Shown piece by piece: positions 6,284-12,410 of a DNA stretch of 14,304 nt. The notes below the pieces were generated by a model. The model made no database searches. It was not told the DNA's origin and worked only from the letters and a program-made list of their open reading frames with translations. This DNA is from Pseudomonadota bacterium (GTDB lineage: Bacteria; Pseudomonadota; Gammaproteobacteria; Xanthomonadales; Xanthomonadaceae), in NCBI GenBank assembly GCA_023423675.1, contig JAFAFD010000429.1, forward strand, positions 1-14,304, in the 5' to 3' direction. Position numbers and translations under genes: made by a program. Positions within the stretch are counted from its first letter, which is position 1. Each line of letters opens with the position of its first letter.

Positions 6284-7492
6284 ATGATTGAACGACATGA
6301 CGTGCTGATCGTCGGTGGCGGTCTGGTGGGAGCCAGCCTGGCCATCGCCCTGGACCGGCTGGGCCTGGACGTGGGCCTGCTCGAGGCCAGCCCGGCCGGC
6401 GAACTGCCGGCGGTGTTCGACCAGCGCAACCTCAGCTTTGCCGCCGCCACCGTCAATGCGCTGACCGCGCTGGGGGTGATGCAGAAGCTGGCGATGGCGC
6501 CCGGCCCGATCCGCCGCATCCATGTCAGCCGCGCCGGGGATTTCGGCCGGGTCCAGCTCGACGCGGCCGATTACGACCGGCCGTGGTTCGGCCAGGTGGT
6601 GGTGGCGCGCGATTTCGGCCAGGCGCTGGAAGCGCGCCTGCAGGAACTGCCGCGCCTGCACCGTTACCGGCCGATGCGTTTCCTTGGCCTGGGTGAGGTG
6701 ATCGACGGCAACCGCCAGGTGCGCGTGGCCGACGAGAGCGGCGAGCGCGTGCTGCAGGCACGGCTGGTGGTCGGTGCCGACGGTACCGCCAGCGGCGTGC
6801 GCGAGGCATTGGGCATCGACGTCGACCGCCATGATTTCCTGCAGACCCTGTTCGTCGCCCGTGTGCGCAGCCAGCGCGCGCCCGATGGCAGTGCCTGGGA
6901 GCGTTTCACGGACACCGGACCGACGGCACTGCTGCCGCGTGGTGACCGCCACTTCGGCTGCGTGCACGGCGTGGCCCGTGACCAGGCCGAGGCGGTGATG
7001 GCGCTGGACGATGCCGCCTGGCTGCAGCGCCTGCAGAATGCGCTGGGCTGGCGCGCCGGGCGCCTGCTTGAATCCGGTCCGCGCAGTGCCTATCCGCTGA
7101 TCCAGGTGCTGGCGCGCGCGCTGGCCGGGCAGCGCACGGTGCTGCTCGGCAATGCCGCGCAGACCATCCACCCGCTGGGGGCGCAGGGTTTCAACCTGGG
7201 CCTGCGCGATGCGCTGACCCTGGCCGAGCTGCTGGAAGACGCGGGCGGTGATGCCGGCAGCGATGGCCTGCTGCAGGCCTACGTGGCCCGCCGCGAAGAG
7301 GACCGCCGGCAGACGGTGGCGTTCTCCGGTGGCCTGGCCCGGCTGACCAGCAACCCGGCTCCGCTGCTGCGGCCGCTGCGCAGCCTGGGCCTGGTCGCCG
7401 CGCAACGCGCGTCGGTGCAGTCGATGCTGGTCGGCGGCGCGATGGGTTTCCGCGGTGATGTGCCGCGCCTGTGCCGTGGGGAGGCCGCATGA
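6284..7492 (+). CDS. ubiH: 2-octaprenyl-6-methoxyphenol hydroxylase UbiH
   Basis: UbiH is an FAD-dependent aromatic hydroxylase that adds one of the ring oxygens in ubiquinone synthesis. The 402-residue product has the N-terminal dinucleotide fold (VLIVGGGLVGASLA, GGGLVG at 11-16, acidic Glu34 at the end of strand 2). The GADG motif (164-167) and the second FAD motif LLGNAAQTIHPLGAQGFNLG (287-306) follow. GN rather than GD in that motif is also seen in E. coli UbiH and supports UbiH over other paralogues. HPLGAQGFN differs from the commoner HPIAGQGFN by an exchanged Gly/Ala pair. I chose ATG 6284 because the 13 upstream in-frame codons do not resemble the family. The stop overlaps the next monooxygenase as ATGA, so the two form an operon. 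Function would be peripheral to the inner membrane, in the Ubi complex. Confidence 0.92.
   Translation: MIERHDVLIVGGGLVGASLAIALDRLGLDVGLLEASPAGELPAVFDQRNLSFAAATVNALTALGVMQKLAMAPGPIRRIHVSRAGDFGRVQLDAADYDRPWFGQVVVARDFGQALEARLQELPRLHRYRPMRFLGLGEVIDGNRQVRVADESGERVLQARLVVGADGTASGVREALGIDVDRHDFLQTLFVARVRSQRAPDGSAWERFTDTGPTALLPRGDRHFGCVHGVARDQAEAVMALDDAAWLQRLQNALGWRAGRLLESGPRSAYPLIQVLARALAGQRTVLLGNAAQTIHPLGAQGFNLGLRDALTLAELLEDAGGDAGSDGLLQAYVARREEDRRQTVAFSGGLARLTSNPAPLLRPLRSLGLVAAQRASVQSMLVGGAMGFRGDVPRLCRGEAA
7478..7484 (+). promoter_or_regulatory. Ribosome binding site of the second ubiquinone hydroxylase
   Basis: GGGGAGG, inside the end of ubiH, stands four bases before the ATG at 7489. It decides in favour of that start over the in-frame ATG at 7471, and is one of the few strong Shine-Dalgarno matches in the window. 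Confidence 0.6.
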
Positions 7493-8670
7493 GCCGCCGC
7501 ATGCGCCTGGACGTGGCCATCGTCGGCGGTGGCGTGGTCGGTGCCGCCTGTGCGCTGGCGCTGGCCGATGCCGGTCTGTCGGTCGCCCTGGTCGAAGGCC
7601 GCGAGCCGTCGCCGTGGCAGGCTGCGCAGCCGGACCTGCGGGTGTTCGCGTTCGCCGCCGACAACGTGCAGCTGCTGCAGCGCCTCGGCGTGTGGCCGGC
7701 GATCGCACAGGCCCGTGCCTGGCCGTACCGGCGCATGCAGGTATGGGATGCGGCCGGTGGCGAGGATCTGTTGTTCGACGCCGACCGCTTCGGTCGTCGC
7801 GAGCTGGGCTACATCGTCGAGAACGGCCTGCTGCAGGACCGCCTGTGGGCGGCGCTGCCGGCCGCCGGTGTGCAGCTGCACTGCCCGGCGCGGGTGGAAG
7901 CGCTGGAGCAGGACGAAGACGGCGTGCGCCTGCGCCTGGACGATGGCCGTCGCCTGGATGCCGCGCTGGCCGTGGCCGCTGATGGTGCCGAATCAACCCT
8001 TCGCCAACTGGCCGGGATCGAGGTCGAGCGCCACGATTACCACCAGCGTGGCGTGGTGGCCTATGTGGACAGCGAACTGCCGAACCAGGCCACCGCCTGG
8101 CAGCGCTTCCTGCCCACCGGGCCGCTGGCCCTGCTGCCGGTGGCCGAGCGCCGCAGCTCGATTGTCTGGACCTTGCCCGAGGAAGAGGCCGCACGCGTGC
8201 TCGCCCTGGACGAAGCCGCCTTCAACCGCGAACTGACCCGTGCCTTCGCCGCGCGCCTGGGCGAACTGCGCCTGGCCTCGCCGCGCGCGGCGTTCCCGCT
8301 GCGCCGGCAGCTGGCCCGCCATTACGTGGCCGGTCGCGTGCTGGCGTTGGGCGATGCCGCACACGTGGTGCACCCGCTGGCCGGGCAGGGCGTGAACCTG
8401 GGGCTGCGCGATGTCGCCGCCCTGCAGCAGTGGCTTGCACCGTCGGCCGAACGCCGTGGCCAGCCGCGCCTGTCGCCGCAGCGCCTGCAGCGCTGGGCCC
8501 GCGAACGGCGCAGCGACAACCAGATTGCCGCCTACAGCTTCGATGCGATCAACCGGCTGTTCTCCAACGACGAAATGCACCTGACCCTGGCCCGCGGCCG
8601 CGCGCTGGGCTGCGTCGGCAAGTGGCCGCCGCTGGTGCAGGCCTTCTGGAAGCGCGCCGCCGGCGTCTAA
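7489..8670 (+). CDS. UbiI/UbiF (VisC)-family FAD-dependent ubiquinone hydroxylase
   Basis: This is a 393-residue paralogue of UbiH. It has VAIVGGGVVGAA (GGGVVG at 13-18), Glu36 ending the second strand, ADG (164-166) and LGDAAHVVHPLAGQGVNLGL (287-306), the canonical second FAD motif. WPYRRMQVWD (79-88) and LGYIVENGLLQ (106-116) are typical of the UbiF/UbiI branch. Features recall both enzymes: RRM and RRSDN are UbiF-like, while SIVWTL is UbiI-like. C5, C6 or C1 specificity of ring hydroxylation therefore cannot be decided, and I give no symbol. It starts in an ATGA overlap with ubiH behind a good ribosome binding site, so both are made from one message. It ends with TAA at 8668-8670, followed at once by the SMAG repeat cluster. 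Confidence 0.88.
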   Translation: MSRRMRLDVAIVGGGVVGAACALALADAGLSVALVEGREPSPWQAAQPDLRVFAFAADNVQLLQRLGVWPAIAQARAWPYRRMQVWDAAGGEDLLFDADRFGRRELGYIVENGLLQDRLWAALPAAGVQLHCPARVEALEQDEDGVRLRLDDGRRLDAALAVAADGAESTLRQLAGIEVERHDYHQRGVVAYVDSELPNQATAWQRFLPTGPLALLPVAERRSSIVWTLPEEEAARVLALDEAAFNRELTRAFAARLGELRLASPRAAFPLRRQLARHYVAGRVLALGDAAHVVHPLAGQGVNLGLRDVAALQQWLAPSAERRGQPRLSPQRLQRWARERRSDNQIAAYSFDAINRLFSNDEMHLTLARGRALGCVGKWPPLVQAFWKRAAGV

Positions 8671-8675
8671 GCGGA

Positions 8676-8725
8676 ACGCCCCGGTAGGCGCCAACAGCAG
8701 GTCATGCCGTGGGACGCCCCGGTAG
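8676..8725 (+). repeat. 12-bp direct repeat enclosing a SMAG left-half remnant
   Basis: ACGCCCCGGTAG occurs at 8676-8687 and again at 8714-8725, 38 bases apart. The first copy runs into GTAGGCGCCAAC (8684-8695), which matches the left half of the intact GTAGTCGCCAACC element at 8758 except for one base, but no complementary right arm follows. This looks like a decayed or truncated SMAG unit. Confidence 0.5.
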
Positions 8726-8744
8726 CGCCGGGCCATGCCCGGCG
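8722..8744 (+). repeat. SMAG (REP-like) palindrome, GC-type stem
   Basis: A GTAG tetranucleotide (8722-8725) is followed by a perfect 8-bp stem, CGCCGGGC (8726-8733) and GCCCGGCG (8737-8744), around a CAT loop. This is the structure of Stenotrophomonas GTAG repeats. RAYT transposases are thought to move such elements in trans. It lies between two convergent genes and may also act as a transcription end or RNA-stabilising hairpin. Confidence 0.8.
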
Positions 8745-8757
8745 AGCGCGCAGCGCG

Positions 8758-8780
8758 GTAGTCGCCAACCTTGGTTGGCG
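8758..8780 (+). repeat. SMAG (REP-like) palindrome, CCAACC-type stem
   Basis: GTAG (8758-8761) and one T are followed by a perfect 8-bp stem, CGCCAACC (8763-8770) and GGTTGGCG (8773-8780), with a TT loop. It has the same orientation as the preceding element, 13 bases away, but a different stem sequence, so it belongs to another SMAG subfamily. It ends 13 bases before the stop codon of the convergent EF-hand gene. Confidence 0.8.
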
Positions 8781-8793
8781 CGCGTGAATCGGA

Positions 8794-9186
8794 TCAGTCG
8801 ATCAGCCAGCCGGCCAGGTCGGTGCGGTCCAGCTTGCCGCGGTGCTTCACGTCCAGCGAGGTGAACTCATCGGCCAGCGCCGGGTTGGCCTGTGCCTCGT
8901 CGCGGCTGATGAAACCATCGCCGTCCACATCCAGTGCGGCGAAGTGGATGCGGTACTGCCCGACCACGCTGGCCGGGCTGACCGAGCGCACCGTTACCGG
9001 CGTTTCGCCCAGCGGCACGGCGATGTCGACGCTGCCGGTCACCCGGCCACTGGCCAGTGACTGCTGGCGGACCACGCCGCTGTCGTCGCGCAGCGGTGCG
9101 CTCTGTGCCGGCTGGGGCAGGGCCACCTGCGCCGACGCAGCCGCCGGCAGCAGGACCATCAGGAGTGGAATCAGTCGAAAGTGCAT
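8794..9186 (-). CDS. Small secreted EF-hand protein
   Basis: The product is 130 residues. A signal peptide (MHFRLIPLLMVLLPAAASAQ, 1-20) sends it to the periplasm or beyond. The middle part (25-80) shows no motif I know. One canonical calcium loop, DVDGDGFISRDE, spans 86-97, with acidic ligands at positions 1, 3, 5 and 12. A second, DVKHRGKLDRTD (112-123), has Lys and Arg at ligand positions 3 and 5 and Asp at 12, so it is probably unable to bind calcium well. EF-hand pairs of this kind occur in many xanthomonad secreted proteins of unknown role. I chose ATG 9186 because it starts the signal peptide; an upstream start would translate through the SMAG palindrome. It lies 48 bases after rlmM and may be read from the same transcript. 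Confidence 0.8.
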   Translation of the reverse strand: MHFRLIPLLMVLLPAAASAQVALPQPAQSAPLRDDSGVVRQQSLASGRVTGSVDIAVPLGETPVTVRSVSPASVVGQYRIHFAALDVDGDGFISRDEAQANPALADEFTSLDVKHRGKLDRTDLAGWLID

Positions 9187-9201
9187 GCAGTCGTGTTCCC
9201 G

Positions 9202-9223
9202 GTAGCGCCGGGCATGCCCGGCG
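9202..9223 (+). repeat. SMAG (REP-like) perfect palindrome between rlmM and the EF-hand gene
   Basis: GTAG (9202-9205) is followed by the 18-base perfect palindrome CGCCGGGCATGCCCGGCG (9206-9223), the same stem as the element at 8722 but with a two-base loop. It lies in the 48-base gap between the rlmM stop and the EF-hand gene start. There it could form a hairpin in the message, protecting the upstream transcript or reducing read-through. Confidence 0.8.
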
Positions 9224-9234
9224 GACATCGTGTC

Positions 9235-10302
9235 TCAGCGCAGCGGCGAGGCCAGCACCGTGATCTCTTCGCGGTCGTGGTAGAGCTGCTTGGCACGCAC
9301 CGCCAGCGGCTTGCCGGCCTGCTCCTGGAACAGGTCCAGGCACAGCCGGGTTTCGTCCCAGCGCTTCTTCATCGGCAGCTTCAGGTTGAAGATCGCGTGT
9401 TTGCACCAGCCTTCGCGGAACCAGGTGGCCATGCGCTCGGCCACGCGGCGCGGCTGCTCGACCATGTCGCAGACCATCCAGTCCAGCGGCTGGTCCGGGT
9501 GCCAGTGGAAACCATCGGCGCGCAGGTGCTCGACCAGGCCGGTGTCCAGCACATGCTGGCGCAGCGGGCCGTTGTCGATGCTCAGCACGTGCATGTGCTG
9601 GCGGGTCAGCACCCAGGTCCAGCCGCCCGGTGCGGCGCCGAGGTCGGCGGCGCGCATGCCGGGCTTTGCCAGTTGTTCGCGCTCTTCCGGGGTCAGCAGG
9701 GTCAGCAGTGCTTCGTCCAGCTTCAGCGCCGAGCGCGAAGGCGCTTCGGGCAGCAGCTTCAGGCGCGGGATGCCCAGCGCCCACGGTGCGCTGTCGGCCG
9801 GGTCGGCCACGCAGACGAAGGCATGGGTGCCATCGACGAACACCACATGCAGGCGCGGCAGGCGCGCATTGGGCTTGTCGGTCAGCTTGCCGGCCTTGCG
9901 CAGCGCCGGACGCAGCGCGTTGCCGAAGGCGCGGGCCAGCCCGGACAGCGGCTTGCCGGCATCCGAATCGGGGTGCTCCACCCACAGGTCGCCGAAGCGC
10001 GGCGCATCGGCCAGCACCTCCAGCATCGGGGTGATGCGATCGGCCGGGTCCAGCTGCGGCAGTTCGGCCAGCACCACCAGCTTCTGCCGGGCGAAGATCA
10101 GCTCGCGCCAGCGCAGGCGCGGGGCCAGTGCGGCGGCTTCGTCGCACATGAACAGCACGTAGCCATCATTGCGCTGGGTGCGCGCATAGCCGGCAAAACC
10201 GGCTTCGCCGGCGCGGAACTGCAGTTCGCCGGCCAGCTCGGGCTCGAAGCCCTGGCGGCACAGGCACAGCAGGCCGATGCCTGCCTCAGTAACGGGCGCC
10301 AT
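9235..10302 (-). CDS. rlmM: 23S rRNA (cytidine-2498-2'-O)-methyltransferase RlmM
   Basis: RlmM methylates the ribose of C2498 in the peptidyl-transferase centre of 23S rRNA using S-adenosylmethionine. From ATG 10302 the protein has 355 residues. It has an N-terminal RNA-binding region with a THUMP-like domain (about 40-165), then a Rossmann methyltransferase domain with the SAM loop ADLGAAPGGW (219-228). The catalytic K-D-K triad of 2'-O-methyltransferases appears to be Lys194 (SALKLDE), Asp279 (VCDM) and Lys308 (FNLKLP). RTQRNDGYVLF and PRLHVVFVDGTHAF are typical of RlmM. The chosen start has GGAGAG four bases upstream and lies inside the end of the deaminase gene (17-base overlap), so translation is probably coupled. 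Confidence 0.94.
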   Translation of the reverse strand: MAPVTEAGIGLLCLCRQGFEPELAGELQFRAGEAGFAGYARTQRNDGYVLFMCDEAAALAPRLRWRELIFARQKLVVLAELPQLDPADRITPMLEVLADAPRFGDLWVEHPDSDAGKPLSGLARAFGNALRPALRKAGKLTDKPNARLPRLHVVFVDGTHAFVCVADPADSAPWALGIPRLKLLPEAPSRSALKLDEALLTLLTPEEREQLAKPGMRAADLGAAPGGWTWVLTRQHMHVLSIDNGPLRQHVLDTGLVEHLRADGFHWHPDQPLDWMVCDMVEQPRRVAERMATWFREGWCKHAIFNLKLPMKKRWDETRLCLDLFQEQAGKPLAVRAKQLYHDREEITVLASPLR

Positions 10303-10846
10303 CACTCTCTCCATAGGCACGCAGCACGCTGCGCGCATCATCACGGTTCAGACCCTGCACGACGTCGATGCCGCGCTTGTTGAGCTCACCGACCCAGTCG
10401 GCGGGCAGCGGGCCTTCATCGAACGGGGTCAGTTCTTCCACATCGGCCGCGCTGGCGCCGATCAGCAGGCGGTCGATGCCGGCCCACACGGTCGCGCCGT
10501 AGCACTGGCAGCACGGCTGCGAGCTGGTGGCCAGGGTGATCGGCGACAGCACCGCGTTCAGGCGTGGCGTCTGCAGGCGCTGCTGGGCCAGCATGTAGGC
10601 CATGTTCTCGGCATGCGCCAGCGAGGTCGCATGCGGCATCACCCGGTTCACGCCGGCAGCGATCACCTTGTCTTCCGGGCCGAACACCACCGCGCCGAAC
10701 GGGCCGCCGCTGGCGTGCTCGATGTTCAGCCGCGACAGCGCGATGGCCAGCGCGACCTTGGCCTCATCGCCGGGATAGCGACGATCCAGGTCGATCTGGT
10801 CGTGGATCCAGGCGGGCAGGGTCAGGTGGACTTGCGCGTACAGCAT
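10286..10846 (-). CDS. Zinc-dependent nucleoside/nucleobase deaminase (CMP/dCMP and guanine deaminase superfamily)
   Basis: The 186-residue protein has the cytidine-deaminase fold signature: HAEN (78-81), with zinc ligand His78 and proton-shuttling Glu80, and QPCCQCYG (110-117), with zinc ligands Cys112 and Cys115. FGAVVFGPEDKVIAAGVN (50-67) is the usual beta-hairpin before the first motif. The segment SSQPCCQCYGATVWAGID resembles guanine deaminases and TadA-like enzymes (SSEPC..C.GA..W..I), but Gln replaces Glu before the PC and an extra Cys113 sits in the motif. The substrate (guanine, cytosine-type nucleoside, or other) is undecided. It overlaps rlmM by 17 bases. The start at 10846 gives MLYAQVHLTLP, with no obvious ribosome binding site. 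Confidence 0.85.
   Translation of the reverse strand: MLYAQVHLTLPAWIHDQIDLDRRYPGDEAKVALAIALSRLNIEHASGGPFGAVVFGPEDKVIAAGVNRVMPHATSLAHAENMAYMLAQQRLQTPRLNAVLSPITLATSSQPCCQCYGATVWAGIDRLLIGASAADVEELTPFDEGPLPADWVGELNKRGIDVVQGLNRDDARSVLRAYGESDGARY
10307..10312 (-). promoter_or_regulatory. Ribosome binding site deciding the rlmM start
   Basis: GGAGAG on the minus strand, four bases before ATG 10302. It lies within the coding end of the deaminase gene and argues against in-frame starts further upstream at 10314 and 10344. Confidence 0.55.
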
Positions 10847-10903
10847 CGCGGGGTGCCTCGTGTGGAAGATGAAGAGGTGCGGCGGGTTCGGAAACCGGCG
10901 CGC

Positions 10904-10909
10904 AGTGTA
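10904..10909 (-). promoter_or_regulatory. Candidate -10 element before the deaminase-rlmM genes
   Basis: TACACT on the minus strand lies in the 93-base gap between the deaminase start (10846) and the stop of the DUF6348-like gene, about 58 bases before the start codon. It fits a -10 box, but there is no convincing -35. The gap suggests a new transcription unit here. Confidence 0.3.
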
Positions 10910-10939
10910 GCGGCAGCCGGGTGCACCGGGGGTGTCTGC

Positions 10940-11665
10940 TCAGTCGTCCAGGTCGGTGCGGACCACCACGTACTGCTTGCGGAACTCCAGCCCGGCCTGC
11001 GGCCAGCGTGCGGCGTAGGCGCGCAGCAGGGGCAGGGCGGCGGGGAAGTCGTGGCCGTTGACCCGGCAGTCGGCCTCGCACTGGCCGTCCGCATCGCGCG
11101 AAGCGAACAGGCGGATGCCGAGGAACTGGCGGGTCTTCAGCAGGTCGTTGAAGGCGTCCAGGCTCTGGGTGAACAGGCAGCACGGGCAGGAGCCGTGGTC
11201 GTCCTCGCTGCAGGTGGCAGCGTCGTCGGCGGGCTCGGTGCGGTAATGGGCCAGCGGGCCCAGCACCACCGCGCGCGCCAGCGGCGTTCCGGTTTCCTCG
11301 GCGCCGTAGCGCAGGGTCAGCATCTGCAGCTCGGGCGCATCGTCGGCACCGATGGCGGCCTGCAGGGTGGCCAGGTCGACCCGCACCCAGTTCTCGAAGC
11401 CGGACAGCGCGGCCTCCTGCTGGCTGTCGCCGGCGGCGTGCTGGTATTCGAACAGGCCATCGGCGAACAGCTGCGGATGGCGTGCCTCGATCACCGTGGA
11501 GGTCTGCCAGCCGCCGTTGTCGCGCGGCTCGGCGCCCACCGGGTGCGGGCTCAGGCGCAGGCCGCTGTCCAGCACCAGTTCGTCACCGTCGAGGGTGCAG
11601 GCGATGTCACGGCCCAGCAGCACCTGCTGCAGCAGCGGAAGAAGGGCATTGGCGGAAGCGGTCAT
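10940..11665 (-). CDS. DUF6348-like cysteine-rich protein of unknown function
   Basis: The product is 241 residues, without signal peptide or membrane segment, so probably cytoplasmic. Its C-terminal half is the most distinctive: CSEDDHGSCPCCLFTQSL (152-169), then IRLFASRDADGQCEADCRVN (184-203) and GLEFRKQYVVVRTD (225-238). From memory this resembles the family DUF6348, but I could not verify it. Six cysteines (152, 160, 162, 163, 196, 200) could form a metal site, suggested by the CPCC and CEADC groupings; that is inference. It lies between a two-helix membrane protein and the deaminase, with a 93-base gap downstream. The start at 11665 (MTASANALLPLL) is the first plausible ATG after the upstream stop. 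Confidence 0.75.
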   Translation of the reverse strand: MTASANALLPLLQQVLLGRDIACTLDGDELVLDSGLRLSPHPVGAEPRDNGGWQTSTVIEARHPQLFADGLFEYQHAAGDSQQEAALSGFENWVRVDLATLQAAIGADDAPELQMLTLRYGAEETGTPLARAVVLGPLAHYRTEPADDAATCSEDDHGSCPCCLFTQSLDAFNDLLKTRQFLGIRLFASRDADGQCEADCRVNGHDFPAALPLLRAYAARWPQAGLEFRKQYVVVRTDLDD

Positions 11666-11698
11666 GTCGAAGGGCCTGCCTGGAGCGGTGGGTGGACA

Positions 11699-11715
11699 GC
11701 CAGGCGGTGCCTGGC
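11699..11715 (-). terminator. Hairpin just after the membrane-protein gene
   Basis: GCCAGGC (11699-11705) and GCCTGGC (11709-11715) form a perfect 7-bp stem with a three-base loop, one base past the stop codon at 11717-11719. No T-run follows on the minus strand, so it is at best a weak terminator or an RNA-processing hairpin before the next gene. Confidence 0.35.
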
Positions 11716-11716
11716 A

Positions 11717-12367
11717 TCAGCGAAGGGCGTCGAGTTCGGCGCGATAGCGCTGTGCCTCGGACTGCTGCTGCGGGTCGTTGCCGTGGTCGCGCAGCCAGGT
11801 CTCCAGCTCGCGTCGATAGTCCGCGCGGAAGCCGGCGTTGTCCGGACTGAAATGCAGCTTGCGCGCGGCCACGTCCACCCGTTCGCGCGCACGTGCGCGG
11901 GCCTGGGCGATGCCATAGGGCGACTGCTCGGTGAGGATGACGAAGTTGCGGGCAAAGCCGTTGACGTACTTGACTGCAAACGGCTGGTTGGCGCCCGGGA
12001 TGCGGATCGCATTGCTCAGCGGCCACAGGGCTGCCGTATCGGTATGCATGACCGTTTCGACATCGCGGCCGTCGGCCGTATGCAAAACGACCTCGTAACG
12101 CCAGATGTACTGTTCGTTCAACTGCGAGCTGGTCTGTTCAGCCCGCACGATGATCGCCTCGCCCGGTTCGCCGGCCAGGTTGAGGAAGGCCGCGTTGGCA
12201 AACTGCCCGACGATCATGTTCAGCAGGGCCAGAGGGAACACGACCAGAGCGAAGCCAGGGCGGCGGCGGCGCCACGACACCAGGCCGATCAGCAGCAGCG
12301 CGGCGAAGAAGACCAGCACTGCGTGCCCGGTCAGCAGCCAGAACAGGAAAGACAGGACAGTCAGCAT
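11717..12367 (-). CDS. Two-helix membrane protein of unknown function
   Basis: I do not recognise this 216-residue protein. Two hydrophobic segments, about 4-31 and 38-57, are separated by the basic hinge SWRRRRPG (31-38), which favours a cytoplasmic loop with both ends outside. A beta-rich section (about 68-148) contains YIWRYEVVLHTADGRDVET and FAVKYVNGFARNFVIL, a pattern loosely like DUF3592 proteins (a strand pair, a DG turn, then a V-x-Y strand). The end (150-216) is charged and helical, rich in Arg, Glu and Gln. It starts 43 bases after glnS with a hairpin between, and may be read from the glnS promoter. The gene looks intact, with base use like its neighbours. Confidence 0.75.
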   Translation of the reverse strand: MLTVLSFLFWLLTGHAVLVFFAALLLIGLVSWRRRRPGFALVVFPLALLNMIVGQFANAAFLNLAGEPGEAIIVRAEQTSSQLNEQYIWRYEVVLHTADGRDVETVMHTDTAALWPLSNAIRIPGANQPFAVKYVNGFARNFVILTEQSPYGIAQARARARERVDVAARKLHFSPDNAGFRADYRRELETWLRDHGNDPQQQSEAQRYRAELDALR

Positions 12368-12379
12368 GGCGGCTCGAGA

Positions 12380-12402
12380 GCGGGCGCCGTCGAGGCGCCC
12401 GC
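12380..12402 (-). terminator. Strong hairpin after glnS
   Basis: GCGGGCGCC (12380-12388) and GGCGCCCGC (12394-12402) form a perfect 9-bp stem with a five-base loop. It lies between the glnS stop (12411) and the start of the membrane-protein gene (12367). No clear U-tract follows on the minus strand, so termination may be partial or need a factor. Confidence 0.5.
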
Positions 12403-12410
12403 CTATCCGA

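Noticed and set aside
6029..8194. A 721-codon open frame on the minus strand
   Set aside because: It is antisense to ubiH and its partner, whose flavin motifs are unmistakable. The translation is Arg/Pro/Ala/His-rich and has no recognisable family.
9187..9228. Upstream start for the EF-hand protein (ATG 9228)
   Set aside because: It would translate through the SMAG palindrome and place 14 charged residues before the signal peptide. ATG 9186 gives a normal secreted protein.
10188..10212. Overlapping palindromes AGCCGG...CCGGCT and CCGGC...GCCGG
   Set aside because: They lie inside rlmM and arise from codons for the repeated Ala-Gly-rich stretch AGEAGFAGYA. There is no GTAG tag and no intergenic position.
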